This document shows, one piece after another, positions 48,847 through 60,554 of a DNA stretch of 64,000 nt. The stretch covers positions 2,519,961 to 2,583,960 of the forward strand of contig OX030964.1 in the NCBI GenBank assembly GCA_943735955.1. Direction: 5' to 3'. This DNA is from Piscicola geometra (lineage: Eukaryota; Annelida; Clitellata; Hirudinida; Piscicolidae). A program made the position numbers and the translations under genes. Every line of letters starts with the position of its first letter. Position 1 is the first letter of the stretch. The notes beneath the pieces were generated by a model that saw nothing but the letters and a program-made list of their open reading frames with translations, searched no databases and was not told the origin of the DNA.

Positions 48847-49850
48847 TGTGACACCAGGGCCGCATCATCAGCGAACAGCATGTCTCTGATGAGGACAGTG
48901 CGAATTTTTGTCTTTGCTCTTAGGCGTGCCATGTTCAGCAGTTTCCCGTCACTTCTGGTGTGTAAATGGACACCTTCGGCAAACTCTTTAAATGCGAAGT
49001 TCAACAGCATCGAGAAGAAGATACCGAATAATGTAGGCGCTGGCACACAGACCTGTTTGACACCACTCTTGATTATGAAGGATTCTGAGGTCTCTCCATC
49101 ATAGCTGACCACACTTTGCGTGTTTTCGTGATAAGAAGCTGTAATGTTGAGCAACCGAGGTGGACAGCCAATCTTCTTGAGTAGCCGAAATAGGCCGTTC
49201 CTGCTTACAAGGTCGAATGCCTTAGTTAGGTCGATAAAGGCGATATACAACGGCATCCGCTGCTCTCTGCACTTTTCCTGGAGCTGACGCACGGAGAAGA
49301 TCATGTCGACTGTGGATCTTCCTGATCTGAAGCCGCATTGCGATTCAGGATACACACGACTTGCTAGGACTTGGAGACGGTTGAGGACAACGCGTGCAAA
49401 AGCTTTACCCACGACACTAAGCAGTGAGATGCCCCTGTAGTTGTTGCAGTCGCTGCGGTCGCTCTTGTTCTTATACAGGGTGACAATCTTGGCATTGCGC
49501 ATGCCCTATGGGACTCTACCTTCTTTCCAAAATAGGCAAAGGAGCTTGTGAAGTGGTTCTAGTAGAGACGGTTTACCACATTTAATTATTTCTGGTGGGA
49601 TGCCATCGTCTCCTGGTGCTTTTCCACTCTTTAAGGCATCAATAGCTTTGCTGAGTTCGTCCATGGTCGGCTCGACATCCAGCTCTTCCAAGACTGGCAA
49701 GTCTTCAATAGCGTCCAGTGCAGTTTTCTTTGGAATAAAGTTCCAGATAGTGTTCGACCCACCTTGCCATTTGCTTGTCTTTGTCTGTGATGGTCTCTCC
49801 TGATTTGGACTTTAAGGCATCGGGAAAATGAACGAAAACGGCCAGAGACT
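48846..49850 (-). mobile_element. LINE D, reverse transcriptase fragment (RTE-like?)
   Basis: The minus strand encodes, from about 49850, ITDKDKQMARWVEHY, then DELSKAIDALKSGKAPGDDG (49700-49506), a TAG replacing the expected Gln after GRVP, then NYRGISLLSVVGKAFARVVL, GFRSGRSTVDMIFSVRQLQE, AFIDLTKAFDLVSR and the catalytic LFADDAALVSH. It stops there because the minisatellite begins. One nonsense codon and an upstream frame change make it inactive. The motifs differ from LINEs A-C; RTE-like placement is tentative. Confidence 0.85.
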
Positions 49851-49959
49851 ACTAGAATTATGTTGTTACCACAACCTGTGCGTAACAAACACATAATCTG
49901 GTGTACATAATTATAATAATTATTATAATACTAGCGTACTAGCTGATTGGCAAAAAAAA

Positions 49960-50600
49960 GAATCATTCCTTTCTTAAAGGCAAATGTTCTAAAGCAGAGA
50001 GCCCAAACTACCACGAAATCATCCTACTTTCTGTTTCAGAAAAGATACTTTTTCTCGTCTTTTTCATCAAAATACGTCTTTTTTGCTTCAGTCTATGCGC
50101 AGAGAACAAAGCCGGTTCCCCTCAAGAAGGTCCACGTTAGACTGCGTCTTGACCCTCAACAAACAAGACGTGAGTACAGACGACCTCTTTTTGCCTGGAT
50201 CTGAAAGCAGCATTTAATTCTGTCAACAATGATGTTTTTTGAAAAGTTCCCCACCCTTCATCAATTGGTTTTACATTTTTGGGTCGTCAAGGTTATGTAT
50301 TGGCGCATCCAATTTAGTAATAAATCCTGTTCAGAAACGGTCAACGAGTCACGCCATAGTTAGGCACCAGCCTTGGATTTTATTTTTTACCGACCTTGTT
50401 TTTGCACAGAACGTTGTTCTATTATCATTTTTGCCAAAGAAGTTTCCATTTTGACCTTCAACTCAACTATAAAAAGACAAAGATCCAATCTATCAACGAC
50501 TTCCTAACATAACAACTCGATCTGTAGACAGATGATCATCAGTTAGTGTACCTTAATAGATGGTTCCTGTGGTAGCTCAAAGGAAATGACGCGTCGTCTT
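49960..50600 (+). mobile_element. Highly decayed LINE relic
   Basis: Plus-strand scraps KAESPNYHEIILLSVSEKI and LDLKAAFNSVNND, then a VRHQPWILFFTDLVFAQNV-like piece, align loosely with NYRGISLLSV, D-KKAFDSV and VRQGC-LAP-LF of non-LTR reverse transcriptases. Many frameshifts. Orientation is opposite to LINE D. Confidence 0.5.
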
Positions 50601-50724
50601 GCATTGCCAGGAAGGGTTTTTGTGAGCTCAAGAATTGCTTCTGGCGAAGTCGTATTTAAATAAGGAATCTGTAGTTTGACTAAATACTGTATTGTCTGAC
50701 TTTCATTTATATATATATTTTTAT

Positions 50725-50815
50725 AATCTATAGGGGGTCTAAAAACTTTTCTATTTAATTCTTTTATTTATTTCAAAAAGCGCTACATAAACACTTTTGA
50801 TTTATTTATTTATTA
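50725..50815 (+). mobile_element. LINE 3' end fragment
   Basis: GGGTCTAAAAACTTTTCTAT encodes GLKTFLFN, followed by AAAGCGCTACATAAACACTT and (TTTA)n, like the fragment at 40510. Confidence 0.65.
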
Positions 50816-50879
50816 ATATTATTTATTTAAATTTTCAACATTTTAAAATGATTTATTTTTCAAAACCCATCACCAAAAA

Positions 50880-51170
50880 AAACCCAAAAAACATCATGAG
50901 AATTTAAAATTATTACTAGCTTAAATTTAACATGAGTTCAAATGGTTTTTCAATGTTCTCACATTTCATCAAAAATTCCATTAACTCCTTAAATTGTTCT
51001 CTCTACCAAATCATCAATCATTTACTCATTTTTATTTTTTCAATTGTTTTTCCATTTAATCATTTAAACATTTTCTCTATTGAATTATTCTTGATTCATC
51101 CGACTCAGGCCAGTGCGATCATCTTATTTGCCATTTTCATCTGTAAAAAATGAAATTTAGTTTTATGAAT
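50880..51170 (+). repeat. Dispersed repeat, direct partner at 56600-56890
   Basis: Both copies share TTAAATTTAACATGAGTTCA, TTGAATTATTCTTGATTCAT and CCGACTCA-GCCA-TGCGATC. Not recognised as a known family. The interval to 51640 holds nothing further recognised. Confidence 0.75.
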
Positions 51171-51644
51171 AGTTGATACAAAATTGGTATGATGCCTTTT
51201 CGGGTGTGTTATTCCAAACAATATTTTCCATTAAAAAGAATAAATAAATAATTCACGAAAACGAAATCTGGAGGGAATCAAATATTTGAGTTGAGTGGCC
51301 ACACAAGTCTTGATGTTAATCAAAAGTATCAGTTTCTTTTCTTCAGAGACGTTGTCAAGAAGTTAGTCTAGCTGGCCACAGTTTCCATGTTTTAAATCTT
51401 TGTTCATTCTGAGTGTTAGTGAATTGTCACTGATCAGGTTTACTGGTCCAGATTTCCATGGGAAACTTTTCAGAGCTTAAAAAGGCGTCAGAGCTTTTTC
51501 CCAAAGTTATCCTCATTATTGAAATGTTAAGTAAAAGTCTAAATAGAATATTGAGGAAAAGAAATAAAAACTTAGATACTATGAAACTGATACAACCGTT
51601 GATCCCTTAAGTAATAGGGTGACGATGTAAACATCTCTCAATGC

Positions 51645-51730
51645 AAACACCGAATCATATACACTACGATATGATAGTTCACGGTTGCTCGTCAGGGATT
51701 TGAACAGAAAACCTTTGAGTCGCAGGTCAC
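51645..51730 (-). mobile_element. SINE (family 1), decayed head
   Basis: Reverse-oriented ATCATATACACTACGATATG and GGGATTTGAACAGAAAACCT retain the palindrome and B-box of the SINE with many substitutions; it is an old copy. It lies just downstream of the cysteine-rich gene. Confidence 0.7.
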
Positions 51731-51912
51731 TCCCTAATGTGCAAGTTCTTTTCTTCTTCCCGTGAAATTCAGGACTTCTCTGGAGCATCGACGCGTTTAA
51801 ATCAAGTAAAGAGTCACATTTATATGGCTACTGTGTTAACCTTGTTGCAAAACCTAAATTCTAAAAAACCACTGCACAGAAGCATGAACATTTCATATTT
51901 AAAAACTGTTAA

Positions 51913-54842
51913 CTAACATGGTCGGCACTCCATCTTGGAATTTTCTTTGTTATTTTTCACCCAGCATTTGAAGCCAGGATTACACGTTCTAAGCTCCTTC
52001 GATTCTCCTCCCCACTGCAGAATTAATTCAAGTTGATGAACATTCTAATTAAAAGTACTTTAAAGGCCTCAACACGTTTCTTTATTATTTTTGCTTTGAT
52101 CTCGTTAAAGTTTTGTATAATAAATAATAATACTTGAAACAATAGTAAGAACAACAAAAACAACAATAATAATAATTATTATTATAATTGTTTAAAAAAA
52201 TAATTTGCTAACATAACTTTCAATGCCTTTTTGAGAGAGTATTACTAAAGATCCGAGCAAATATTTGTCATAAGAACAATATAGAGATTTCTCACTTTTT
52301 CCCAGCAGTAGCATTTCTCTTTGGTCGTCCACATTTCTTTGTTGTAATCCATACCATAATAGCACATGTGATCTGAAATAGTCATAATTATTATTCATTC
52401 TCATTTATTTCTTACGGAATTTCAGTTAACAACATCTTTTTCGACTTTAAAACCTCAAACCATCGAAGTATTTAGCGCGAAGAAAATGAAAAAACCCATT
52501 TCAGTTCGAAATTTTTGAATTCCATTCATTTCGTCCCGTACCACATCACCCCAAACACCATCATTCTAACCCATTCAATTCCAACACATTCACCCTGTAT
52601 CACATTTACAATGCGAAACATTCCTCGCTGCATCCCAACAACTTTCACTTACTTGGAAAGCACTTCATTTGAACACCCGTCTTGGTACCTTTCACAAAGC
52701 ATTGCTCGTGTTTTTCACACTTCATCCGCACATCTCCCCACTTGAATTAAAATGAACTAAAATTAGAATTTTCAAATTAAAACATGCGCATGAAAGCTTT
52801 TGAACGACTGTAATCTTAAAATTTAATTTTTTGAAAAAATAAAATAACTCTTTCAATATTTGAAGATCTCTCACATTTTTTCTACACCAGCATCGATCTC
52901 TTGAAGCATATCCCATATACTTATAATCATGAAGATCTGAGCATTCTAGAAATTAGATAATTATCTGAATTATAGGATTATATTCTGAATAGATGGCGCT
53001 CCATAGTTATTTTTTTATAAATCATAAAAACTAATTTAATTTGTGAAAATTATCATAACAAAATTTTTGTTTACCTGGGTCAAATTCTCCTTTTGATGAA
53101 GTAGTAGAACGTTATTTTTTTTAAATAATCAAGTTATTCAAGTTCAATTTAACATAAAATAGGAGTAAAAATTCAATAATTTTTACTGTAATGAACCAAT
53201 AGTGAAAAAACATTTGAGATCAGTTTAAATGTATCCAGGTATGAAAATAGGAGTAGGTTGCTGAGAACGGAATCATTTTTACAAGTAGCCTTTAGACTCA
53301 ATTGCATAACCAGTAAGGTAGGTTTGAATTCATTCGGTTCTCATATTGATACTTTGTCTTGTAATATGAACTCTAGAGATAAAGTAATACAAGTGAATAA
53401 CTCAGGGGTCAAAAGGCCTCCCTAAACTAAACCTAAGCATGAACCTTGAAAAACCATTTTGAGCAACTGGGTTCTTAGCAGTGTTATTTTCGTAACAAAA
53501 ACGAAAACGACACTTCTAAATAATCGTTCCACGAAAACGAAAATAAAAACTAAATTTATTTTCAAAACGAAAACGAAAATAAAAACTAAAATTATTTCCA
53601 AAACGAAACTGAAATAAAAACTCTAATTATTTTCAAAAGGAAAATTAAATAAATTTCAAAGTACGCCATTGTATGGAAATGATTAATTTATATAAAAATA
53701 GATGTCTATGTTATAAACATTATCTTTGGGCTTTATGAAAGTAGCGCCATTTATAGAACGTTATTTTATTACCGCTTCGCTTTATCAATTAAATTATCAT
53801 TTATTTTAATCGTAAATTTGTTATTATATTTCAAATTTGTTAGTACTCAATAATTTACGTACTCAATTGTAATAATATTTCAATTGACTGTTAATTTTTA
53901 AAACTCATTTGTTGTTAATATACAGTTCTATTTTACTGTTTCATTTTATGATCAATTAATTTTGTTAGATATAAAAAATAGTGTTCAAAGTTGTAAATTA
54001 ATATATTTTCAAAACTAAAAAAAAAATAAAAACTTTAATTATTTTCAAAACTGAAACGAAAATAAAAACTTTAATTATTTTCAAAACTGAAACGAAAATA
54101 AAAACTTTAACTATTTTCAAAACGAAAACGAAAATAAAAACTTTAATTATTTTCAAAACAAAAACGAAAATAAAAACTATAATTAATTCCAAAACGAAAC
54201 TGAAATAAAAACTATAATTATTTTATGAAACGAAAATAACACTGGTTCTTAGTTGCTGATGGTGGAATCATATTGTACTTAATGAAGTTTTCTTTCAGAA
54301 GTTTAAAAATTTATTTTCTTCTTTAAAGCGTCAAAAAACGTTTTTTTTGAAAACGGCTAAAAATGTTTTTAGCATCTTTTACAACTTTATTTTTAAAGAA
54401 AACTCTGCATAACAAAATTGTTTTGCGAATAAAATAAGTTGTGCACGCTTCGCTCGAAGATACTTTTTTATTTCACACTTTATTAGCAGCTTGAATCATT
54501 TCCTGTTCGCTTCATTTTCTACAATCACTTTTACGTTTTTAGAAACTAATGGCAGCTGCCATTAAATACATTGTAGGATTAATTATATTAATTATTAAGT
54601 GCTATGAAGTAAATGGATATCGCGTCAACTATCCGAGCCCTAAAAATGAAAATTATTTAATTTTTAGAGCGCATATCTGTAAATAAGTTCATTCCGTCTT
54701 ACGCAACCTCTCCTATAAATGCTTAATCAAAACTTTCATAAGACTTTTAAAAGCAACTATTTACTACTTTGAAACTCACGAACTTACCTTGAAGGGGCAA
54801 AATGATCGAGAGGACGATGAAAAACAAGGCAAAACACTGCAT
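51913..54842 (-). CDS. Secreted two-module cysteine-rich protein, unknown family
   Basis: Six exons, about 135 residues. E1 54788-54842: an 18-residue signal peptide (QCFALFFIVLSIILPL) to a GTAAGT donor. E2 53075-53089: a 15-nt micro-exon (EFDP). E3 52875-52945. E4 52653-52740. E5 52296-52372. E6 51913-52014, ending CRPC stop. Phases 1, 1, 0, 1, 0 match at every junction. E3+E4 and E5+E6 form two homologous modules with the pattern C-x16-C-x-C-x10/13-C-x5-C-x12-C, sharing the CWC/CYC motif, a WG start to the second half and K/E-C-x-P near the end. Six cysteines per module suggest three disulphides. The protein is small, secreted and basic. No known domain was recognised. A TATA box precedes it, and a paralogue starts at 61597. 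Role unknown. Confidence 0.8.
53479..54244. mobile_element. hAT-type MITE with perfect 8-bp target duplication
   Basis: Perfect 15-bp inverted ends CAGTGTTATTTTCGT (53479) and ACGAAAATAACACTG (54244), flanked by GTTCTTAG at 53471-53478 and 54245-54252. Inside, both ends carry about 33-bp tandem units (ACGAAAATAAAAACTTTAAT type). There is no coding sequence. It lies in intron 1 of the cysteine-rich gene. The paralogue's intron 1 (61284-61542) is only 259 bp and lacks it. Confidence 0.93.
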
Positions 54843-54886
54843 CTTGAAGTCTCGAAAGAACTAGTGGAATCAGCTTAATTCAGTGA

Positions 54887-54894
54887 CTTTTATA
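54887..54894 (-). promoter_or_regulatory. TATA box of the cysteine-rich gene
   Basis: Minus strand TATAAAAG about 45 nt upstream of the ATG at 54842. The paralogue has CTATAAGAG at the same distance (about 61640-61650), and the sequence between TATA and ATG is conserved (CACTGAATTCAGCTGATTCC type), supporting a shared promoter. Confidence 0.7.
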
Positions 54895-54899
54895 GGCTA

Positions 54900-55894
54900 T
54901 AAGTTATAGGCCATCGCACGTCTCATCCCACGACCAATGATAACTCACCACGCCTTCAAAATCACTGCTAATTTTTAAATCATCATCACCATCGTTATTT
55001 CAATAAAAATTTCAAATGCGTTTCAGCACGACTGTTTAGCGATTCGAGTGATAAAACAACAGCTGGCAAACAGTCGATGACTAACTCCAAACCTAGTCAT
55101 AAAGCTTACACTTGAGAAATAAAAGTGTTAATATCTTTTTAAAAATTAATAAATCTGAGATAATTCACATTTTTATCTTGTGGTTAATAATAATAATAAT
55201 AATAATGATATGAATATTAATAACATTAAATAATAAAAGAATAATACATTATTATAATTATTTTCTTATGGTTGAAAGTGTAAAATAGCTGGTCTGTTGA
55301 AGTGTGTAAAGGGATGTGTAAATTGAATCAATAATTTTAAAAACTTTTTATTATTCATGATTAATCTTTCATGCATAGAGATAGATATTCATGAATATTT
55401 GTGAGATCAGTGAACAGTCCAAGTACCTAAGCAAGTCCTTTCAGGGTAAAATTGAATAATTTATCCAAGGTAAGTCGAAAGTAAAGGTCCGAAAATTAAA
55501 ACACATTGCATTAACCCATTCATTTTCTTTACTTCTATAGTTTTATAACACTGCCTTTATGTAAAAATGCTATAAAGATTTTACTGAATATTGTTCAAAC
55601 TATTTTATTAACGCAGTTTAGTTAGAACCATTTGTAAGTATTCATTTAGATATTTATTTATATATTTAAAATGGTTTAATGTAATCAATAAAAATCAATA
55701 AGGAGAATTTTAAAACTATTTGATGCAGGAAATTGCATTATTTTAGTTTTTATTTCCATCAGTTAAAAAAAGGAACTAAAAATTGTGAGATATTTCAATA
55801 TAAATTATATACAACATATTATATATTTTCAAAATAATATAAATAAATAAATAAAACAAATTAATGTTAGAATGATTTTTAAATTTCATTTTAA
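54900..55894. other. No recognised gene
   Basis: AT-rich sequence upstream of the cysteine-rich gene, with only short ATA repeats near 55185-55210. Nothing else was recognised. Confidence 0.4.
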
Positions 55895-56130
55895 GGGCTT
55901 TTTTCAATCTGTTTTCTCGATAAAGCATGCCACATGCCGAAGAACTCTCTGCACATAAGCCTGTGAAACTGGTGGCACCGGAAGGTCAAAATCTGCGAGA
56001 CAGGCAGATGCAGGGCTGATTTGTGGGAAGTCAGGGAGGTTGAACTCTCCTAGCAAATACGTAACCAGCCCCTTTTTTAAATATAAAATGTGTGCTGGCG
56101 GACAAAATCTTACTTTACTGTGAATCATAT
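55895..56130 (-). pseudogene. hAT transposase C-terminal remnant (family of 26700)
   Basis: The minus strand reads FDLPVPPVSQAYVQRV, then after a one-base shift SACGMLYRENRLKKALKMK. Together these form the dimerisation-domain pattern APASQAYVERVFS-CG--R-RL seen at 26990-27110. The frameshift shows that it is dead. Confidence 0.75.
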
Positions 56131-57072
56131 CAAATTTAAAAAGTCAACAAAATCTCCCTCCCCAGCCCTCCCGTAAACTTTTACCCTGGGTCCTTGTGGT
56201 CCAGCATGGAAGCGATGTGCATTTTGACCAAATAAAGCAGGCTTGCTCCATTCAATTGCTTTTTGTGTTTAACTCTCACTTGAGAAAAGGGGTTTCTAGT
56301 TCTTAAGTGATTAAATAATTATTAAATATAATAATTTTGTATGAATAAAATCTAATTATATTTTAAATACAAATTTTCGTTCGAAATATAGAAAAACCGA
56401 TTTAAACATCTAATCAGATAAACTGATAAAAACGAAGAAAAAAAGTAAAAAGCATGAAATGAAACAAGATAAATTTTATTTAGAAAAAGTGATAATCAAA
56501 CAACACTACACCAAACTTTCACAACTCTATTTCACATGTCGAAATTTTACTTTATTTTATTCTATTTTTGGGCTTTTCAACTTTTGTTTAAATGATTTAT
56601 TTAAAAACTCAGTTACCAAAAACCATCATGTTATTGATAAATTTATTGAAAACTTAAATTTAACATGAGTTCAAATAGCCTTTCAATATTTTCACATTTC
56701 ATTAACTCTTAAAATTTTCTTTCATTATTAAATTTTATTTAGTCATTAATTCTTTAAAAAAATTCATTTAATCATTTAATTTTTCAATGTTTTTTACATT
56801 TAATCATTCAAACATTTTTTCTGTTGAATTATTCTTGATTCATCCGACTCAAGTCAATGCGATCATCCTATTTCACTTCAGGAACTGTGAAAAAATAATA
56901 ATTTTAAAGTATGACTTCTCAAAACAAACGTGGTATAGTGTTTTTTGGGTTTATTATTCAAAGACATACTTAAAACTAAGAAGAATGAATAATTAAAAGT
57001 TTAAAAAAATTCATTGAAATATACATTTTCATTGAATCAAATATTTGCTTAAATCTGAAAACTGTACATATC

Positions 57073-57346
57073 TAAAGTAACGGTTGGACTGGGTACCCAC
57101 GAGACTCCCATAGGAACGGGAATGAAAATTAAAATCGGGAACGGAATAAGATGGGAACAAAAGTTGTTACCATTAAAAAAATTACTTACATAAAAAAGTA
57201 AAATTAAATCAATTAGGGAAGAGCGTAGCAACATGCCCATGGTTTCCGATTTGAGTGTATATTCCCATTCCCGTTCCTTTTCGATAATCTTTCTCTGACT
57301 TTTTCCGTTCCCATGGGAGCTCCGTGGGTACCTGGTCTAACCTCTA
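57073..57346. mobile_element. MITE with GGTTAGACCAGGTACCCACG end
   Basis: Both ends are visible: GGTTGGACTGGGTACCCACG near 57081 and the inverse CGTGGGTACCTGGTCTAACC at 57324-57343. The interior has mirrored TCCCATTCCCGTTCC motifs. Related scraps are at 21765 and 37550. No coding sequence; superfamily uncertain. Confidence 0.7.
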
Positions 57347-57414
57347 GTAGGGGAGAAAGGGGCTAGATGCGCATAGGTGTTTTTGTAAAATATAAATGTG
57401 ATATAGCGGGTTGT

Positions 57415-57604
57415 GGCGAGCGGGTTGGCTTAGATGGTAAGTCGTTAGACCTGCAACTTAAAGGTCGCCAGTTCAAATCCCTGTACAGCCAACCGTGAGC
57501 TATCATATACCTAGTGTATATGATGCGGTGTTTCACGACTTATGTCGTGTGAGTGGCGCTTCAGTTGCGTGCCCGGGCGCTATACAAAACTGACATTATT
57601 ATTA
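57415..57604 (+). mobile_element. tRNA-derived SINE (family 1), best full-length copy
   Basis: Head GGCGAGCGGGTTGGCTTAGA, B-box AGTTCAAATCCC, palindrome ATATACCTAGTGTATAT, body GTCGTGTGAGTGGCGCTTCA and tail GGGCGCTATACAAAACTGAC followed by (ATT)n. It serves as the reference for the other copies. Confidence 0.92.
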
Positions 57605-57839
57605 TTATATAGAAGTTTCAAGCCTACCATGTTGTCGAAATATTACATTTTTAAATTTAAAAGCATTTCTTGATATTTTCAATTACGTTTGCAGATGCCA
57701 GACGCCTAATTTTTGTTGTTGATACATTGATGTTAATTTGGTTAATTTTTATTATTATTTTTTTATATTTTACAATATACTTATAATAAATATTTGTTTT
57801 TTGTTAAAAACGATTTTATTCTGCATCAATGACAGGAAA

Positions 57840-58085
57840 AATAACTTTTCAATACTGATCATTCCAAAAAAATTTTATTTATTCTGGAAAATGTAGTCTT
57901 TCAGTTCCTTCTCAAAAACCTTATCAAATGTCTTTCAAAAGCGCTCTAAATTTTGTGTAGAATTTTAAAAATTCTATTTTTAAAGTAAACTTTTGAAATA
58001 ACATGAGTTAAACTTGCTTTACCCAGAGAATTTTATTTATTTCGCACTTTACTTTTAGCTTCAACCATTTTCCGTGCAACCCTCT
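57840..58085 (-). repeat. Dispersed repeat, inverted partner of 33060-33310
   Basis: TTCAATACTGATCATTCC and AAAATGTAGTCTTTCAGTTC are reverse complements of the copy at 33060. No terminal repeats or coding sequence were identified. Confidence 0.75.
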
Positions 58086-58099
58086 AGTTCACAGTCAAT

Positions 58100-58860
58100 T
58101 AAGCATGGGCGGCGATCCTGTAGGGGGGTCCTGGGGTCAGAACCCCCCTACTTTTTTTTAGTGGAGGGTCCACCTTAATAGGGACCCCCCCACTTTTTTT
58201 CCATTTTTGTATTCAAAAATTTCTATTTGGATAAGAACATAATCGTCAACCATGGCATAAAAGTACATGTTTAGACAGTAATACATTGTGAGTATGTTTA
58301 GTTATAGTGATAGCTGTCTAAAACAAAAATATTGTATTCTTACTTAAATACTCCTTTATCTAGTTTTTTATCACTATGGCGTAGGCGGGAATCCTGAGAA
58401 GGTCCTGGGGTCCTCCTTTATAAGGACCCCATCACTTAAAAATACACATTTTTCAACTCTCATTTTGATACGAGCCTAATCGTCAACCATGGGATAAAAA
58501 AATGCAAATACAGTAATACATTGTGAGTATGTATGGGCAGCGAGTCTAGGGGGGTCCTGGGGTTCATCTTAACATGGACCATTTTCAGTTTTACAAATAC
58601 AATAACCTCTCAACTCCTTTTTTAATACAAGCATACTCGTAAACCATGGCATAAAACATAATTTTTATTCAGTAATTTATTTTTTCAATTTTTGCAAGTA
58701 GACATTCAATATGCTTTTCAGAAAATATCAGTTCACTTTTTGCAAGCAGACAGATTTACATTTTCATTAAAAAAAGCATTCATATTGTGCTACTTATTTT
58801 GCATGGGCGATATTCATAGGGGGATTCTGAGGTCCACTTCGACCCTTTCAATTTTTTAGA
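58100..58860 (+). repeat. Array of about four decayed GGGCGGCGATCC repeats
   Basis: Copies begin near 58106, 58378, 58537 and 58803 with ATGGGCGGCGATCCTGTAGG-like starts and GGGGTCCTGGGGTC, most followed by AATCGTCAACCATGG and ACAGTAATACATTGTGAGTA. They belong to the family also at 23470 and 60688, here head to tail. Confidence 0.7.
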
Positions 58861-59072
58861 TGAACCAAAGTTAATGCATTTCAAAAGGCTTCGAACATTA
58901 ACTAAAGTTGCGGTTAAATCAAACAACAAGTTTCATATCGCATAACTGCCAAAATGAAATGCTGAGGCTTTTAGCTCATTCTATCGTTAGAAACACAGTG
59001 TGCACTGTTGATGCCGAATCATGCCAGTTTGGTGTTGTGGTTGACGGCACATAAGATTGGGTGCTAGTACAA

Positions 59073-59250
59073 AATGTCACGGGACAAAATGGCACGGACA
59101 AAATGGCACGGACAAAATGTCACGAGGACAAAATGGCACGGACAAAATGTCACGAGGACAAAATGTCACGGGACAAAATGGCACGGACAAAATGTCACGG
59201 ACAAAATGTCACGGACAAAATGTCACGGACAAATTGGCACGGACATAATG
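59073..59250. repeat. 14-bp minisatellite GACAAAATGTCACG
   Basis: About 13 copies of GACAAAATGKCACG with occasional extra G or AG. All three plus frames stay open through it, a repeat artefact rather than coding. Confidence 0.9.
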
Positions 59251-59640
59251 TTATGAGTATAGGCAAATGAATTGCACTATAACAATTATATTTAATTGTA
59301 GTGCTTTTTCTTTTCAATATTTTCAATCGCTATCGTTATTTGCGCATAGATTCGATTCCCAAAATCTTAAAGGCACCATGCCTTTTGTTTTAAAGATGAT
59401 AAAAACAATAACTTTATACTGGTATTGGCAAGAATAATGAAGACACCACACACAAGTGCCAATCACATGGCTCCAAACCACTAATTGAAAACACATTGAC
59501 TTTGAATAACTATAAAAATAAACACACATCATTGAAAACACAATAAAGTACAATTAAAAATACAATTTATTGTTTTTAATATTATTTTTTATATATTTTA
59601 ATTAATAATTCATTTTTATTAATCTAATTAAAAATATATA

Positions 59641-60554
<914 letters not shown>

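Noticed and set aside
57415..57490. Functional tRNA gene
   Set aside because: A and B boxes are present but the cloverleaf stems are poor and the same head recurs with an identical unrelated body, so it is a SINE.
59057..59270. Three overlapping 60-70 codon frames
   Set aside because: Reading of the GACAAAATGTCACG minisatellite.
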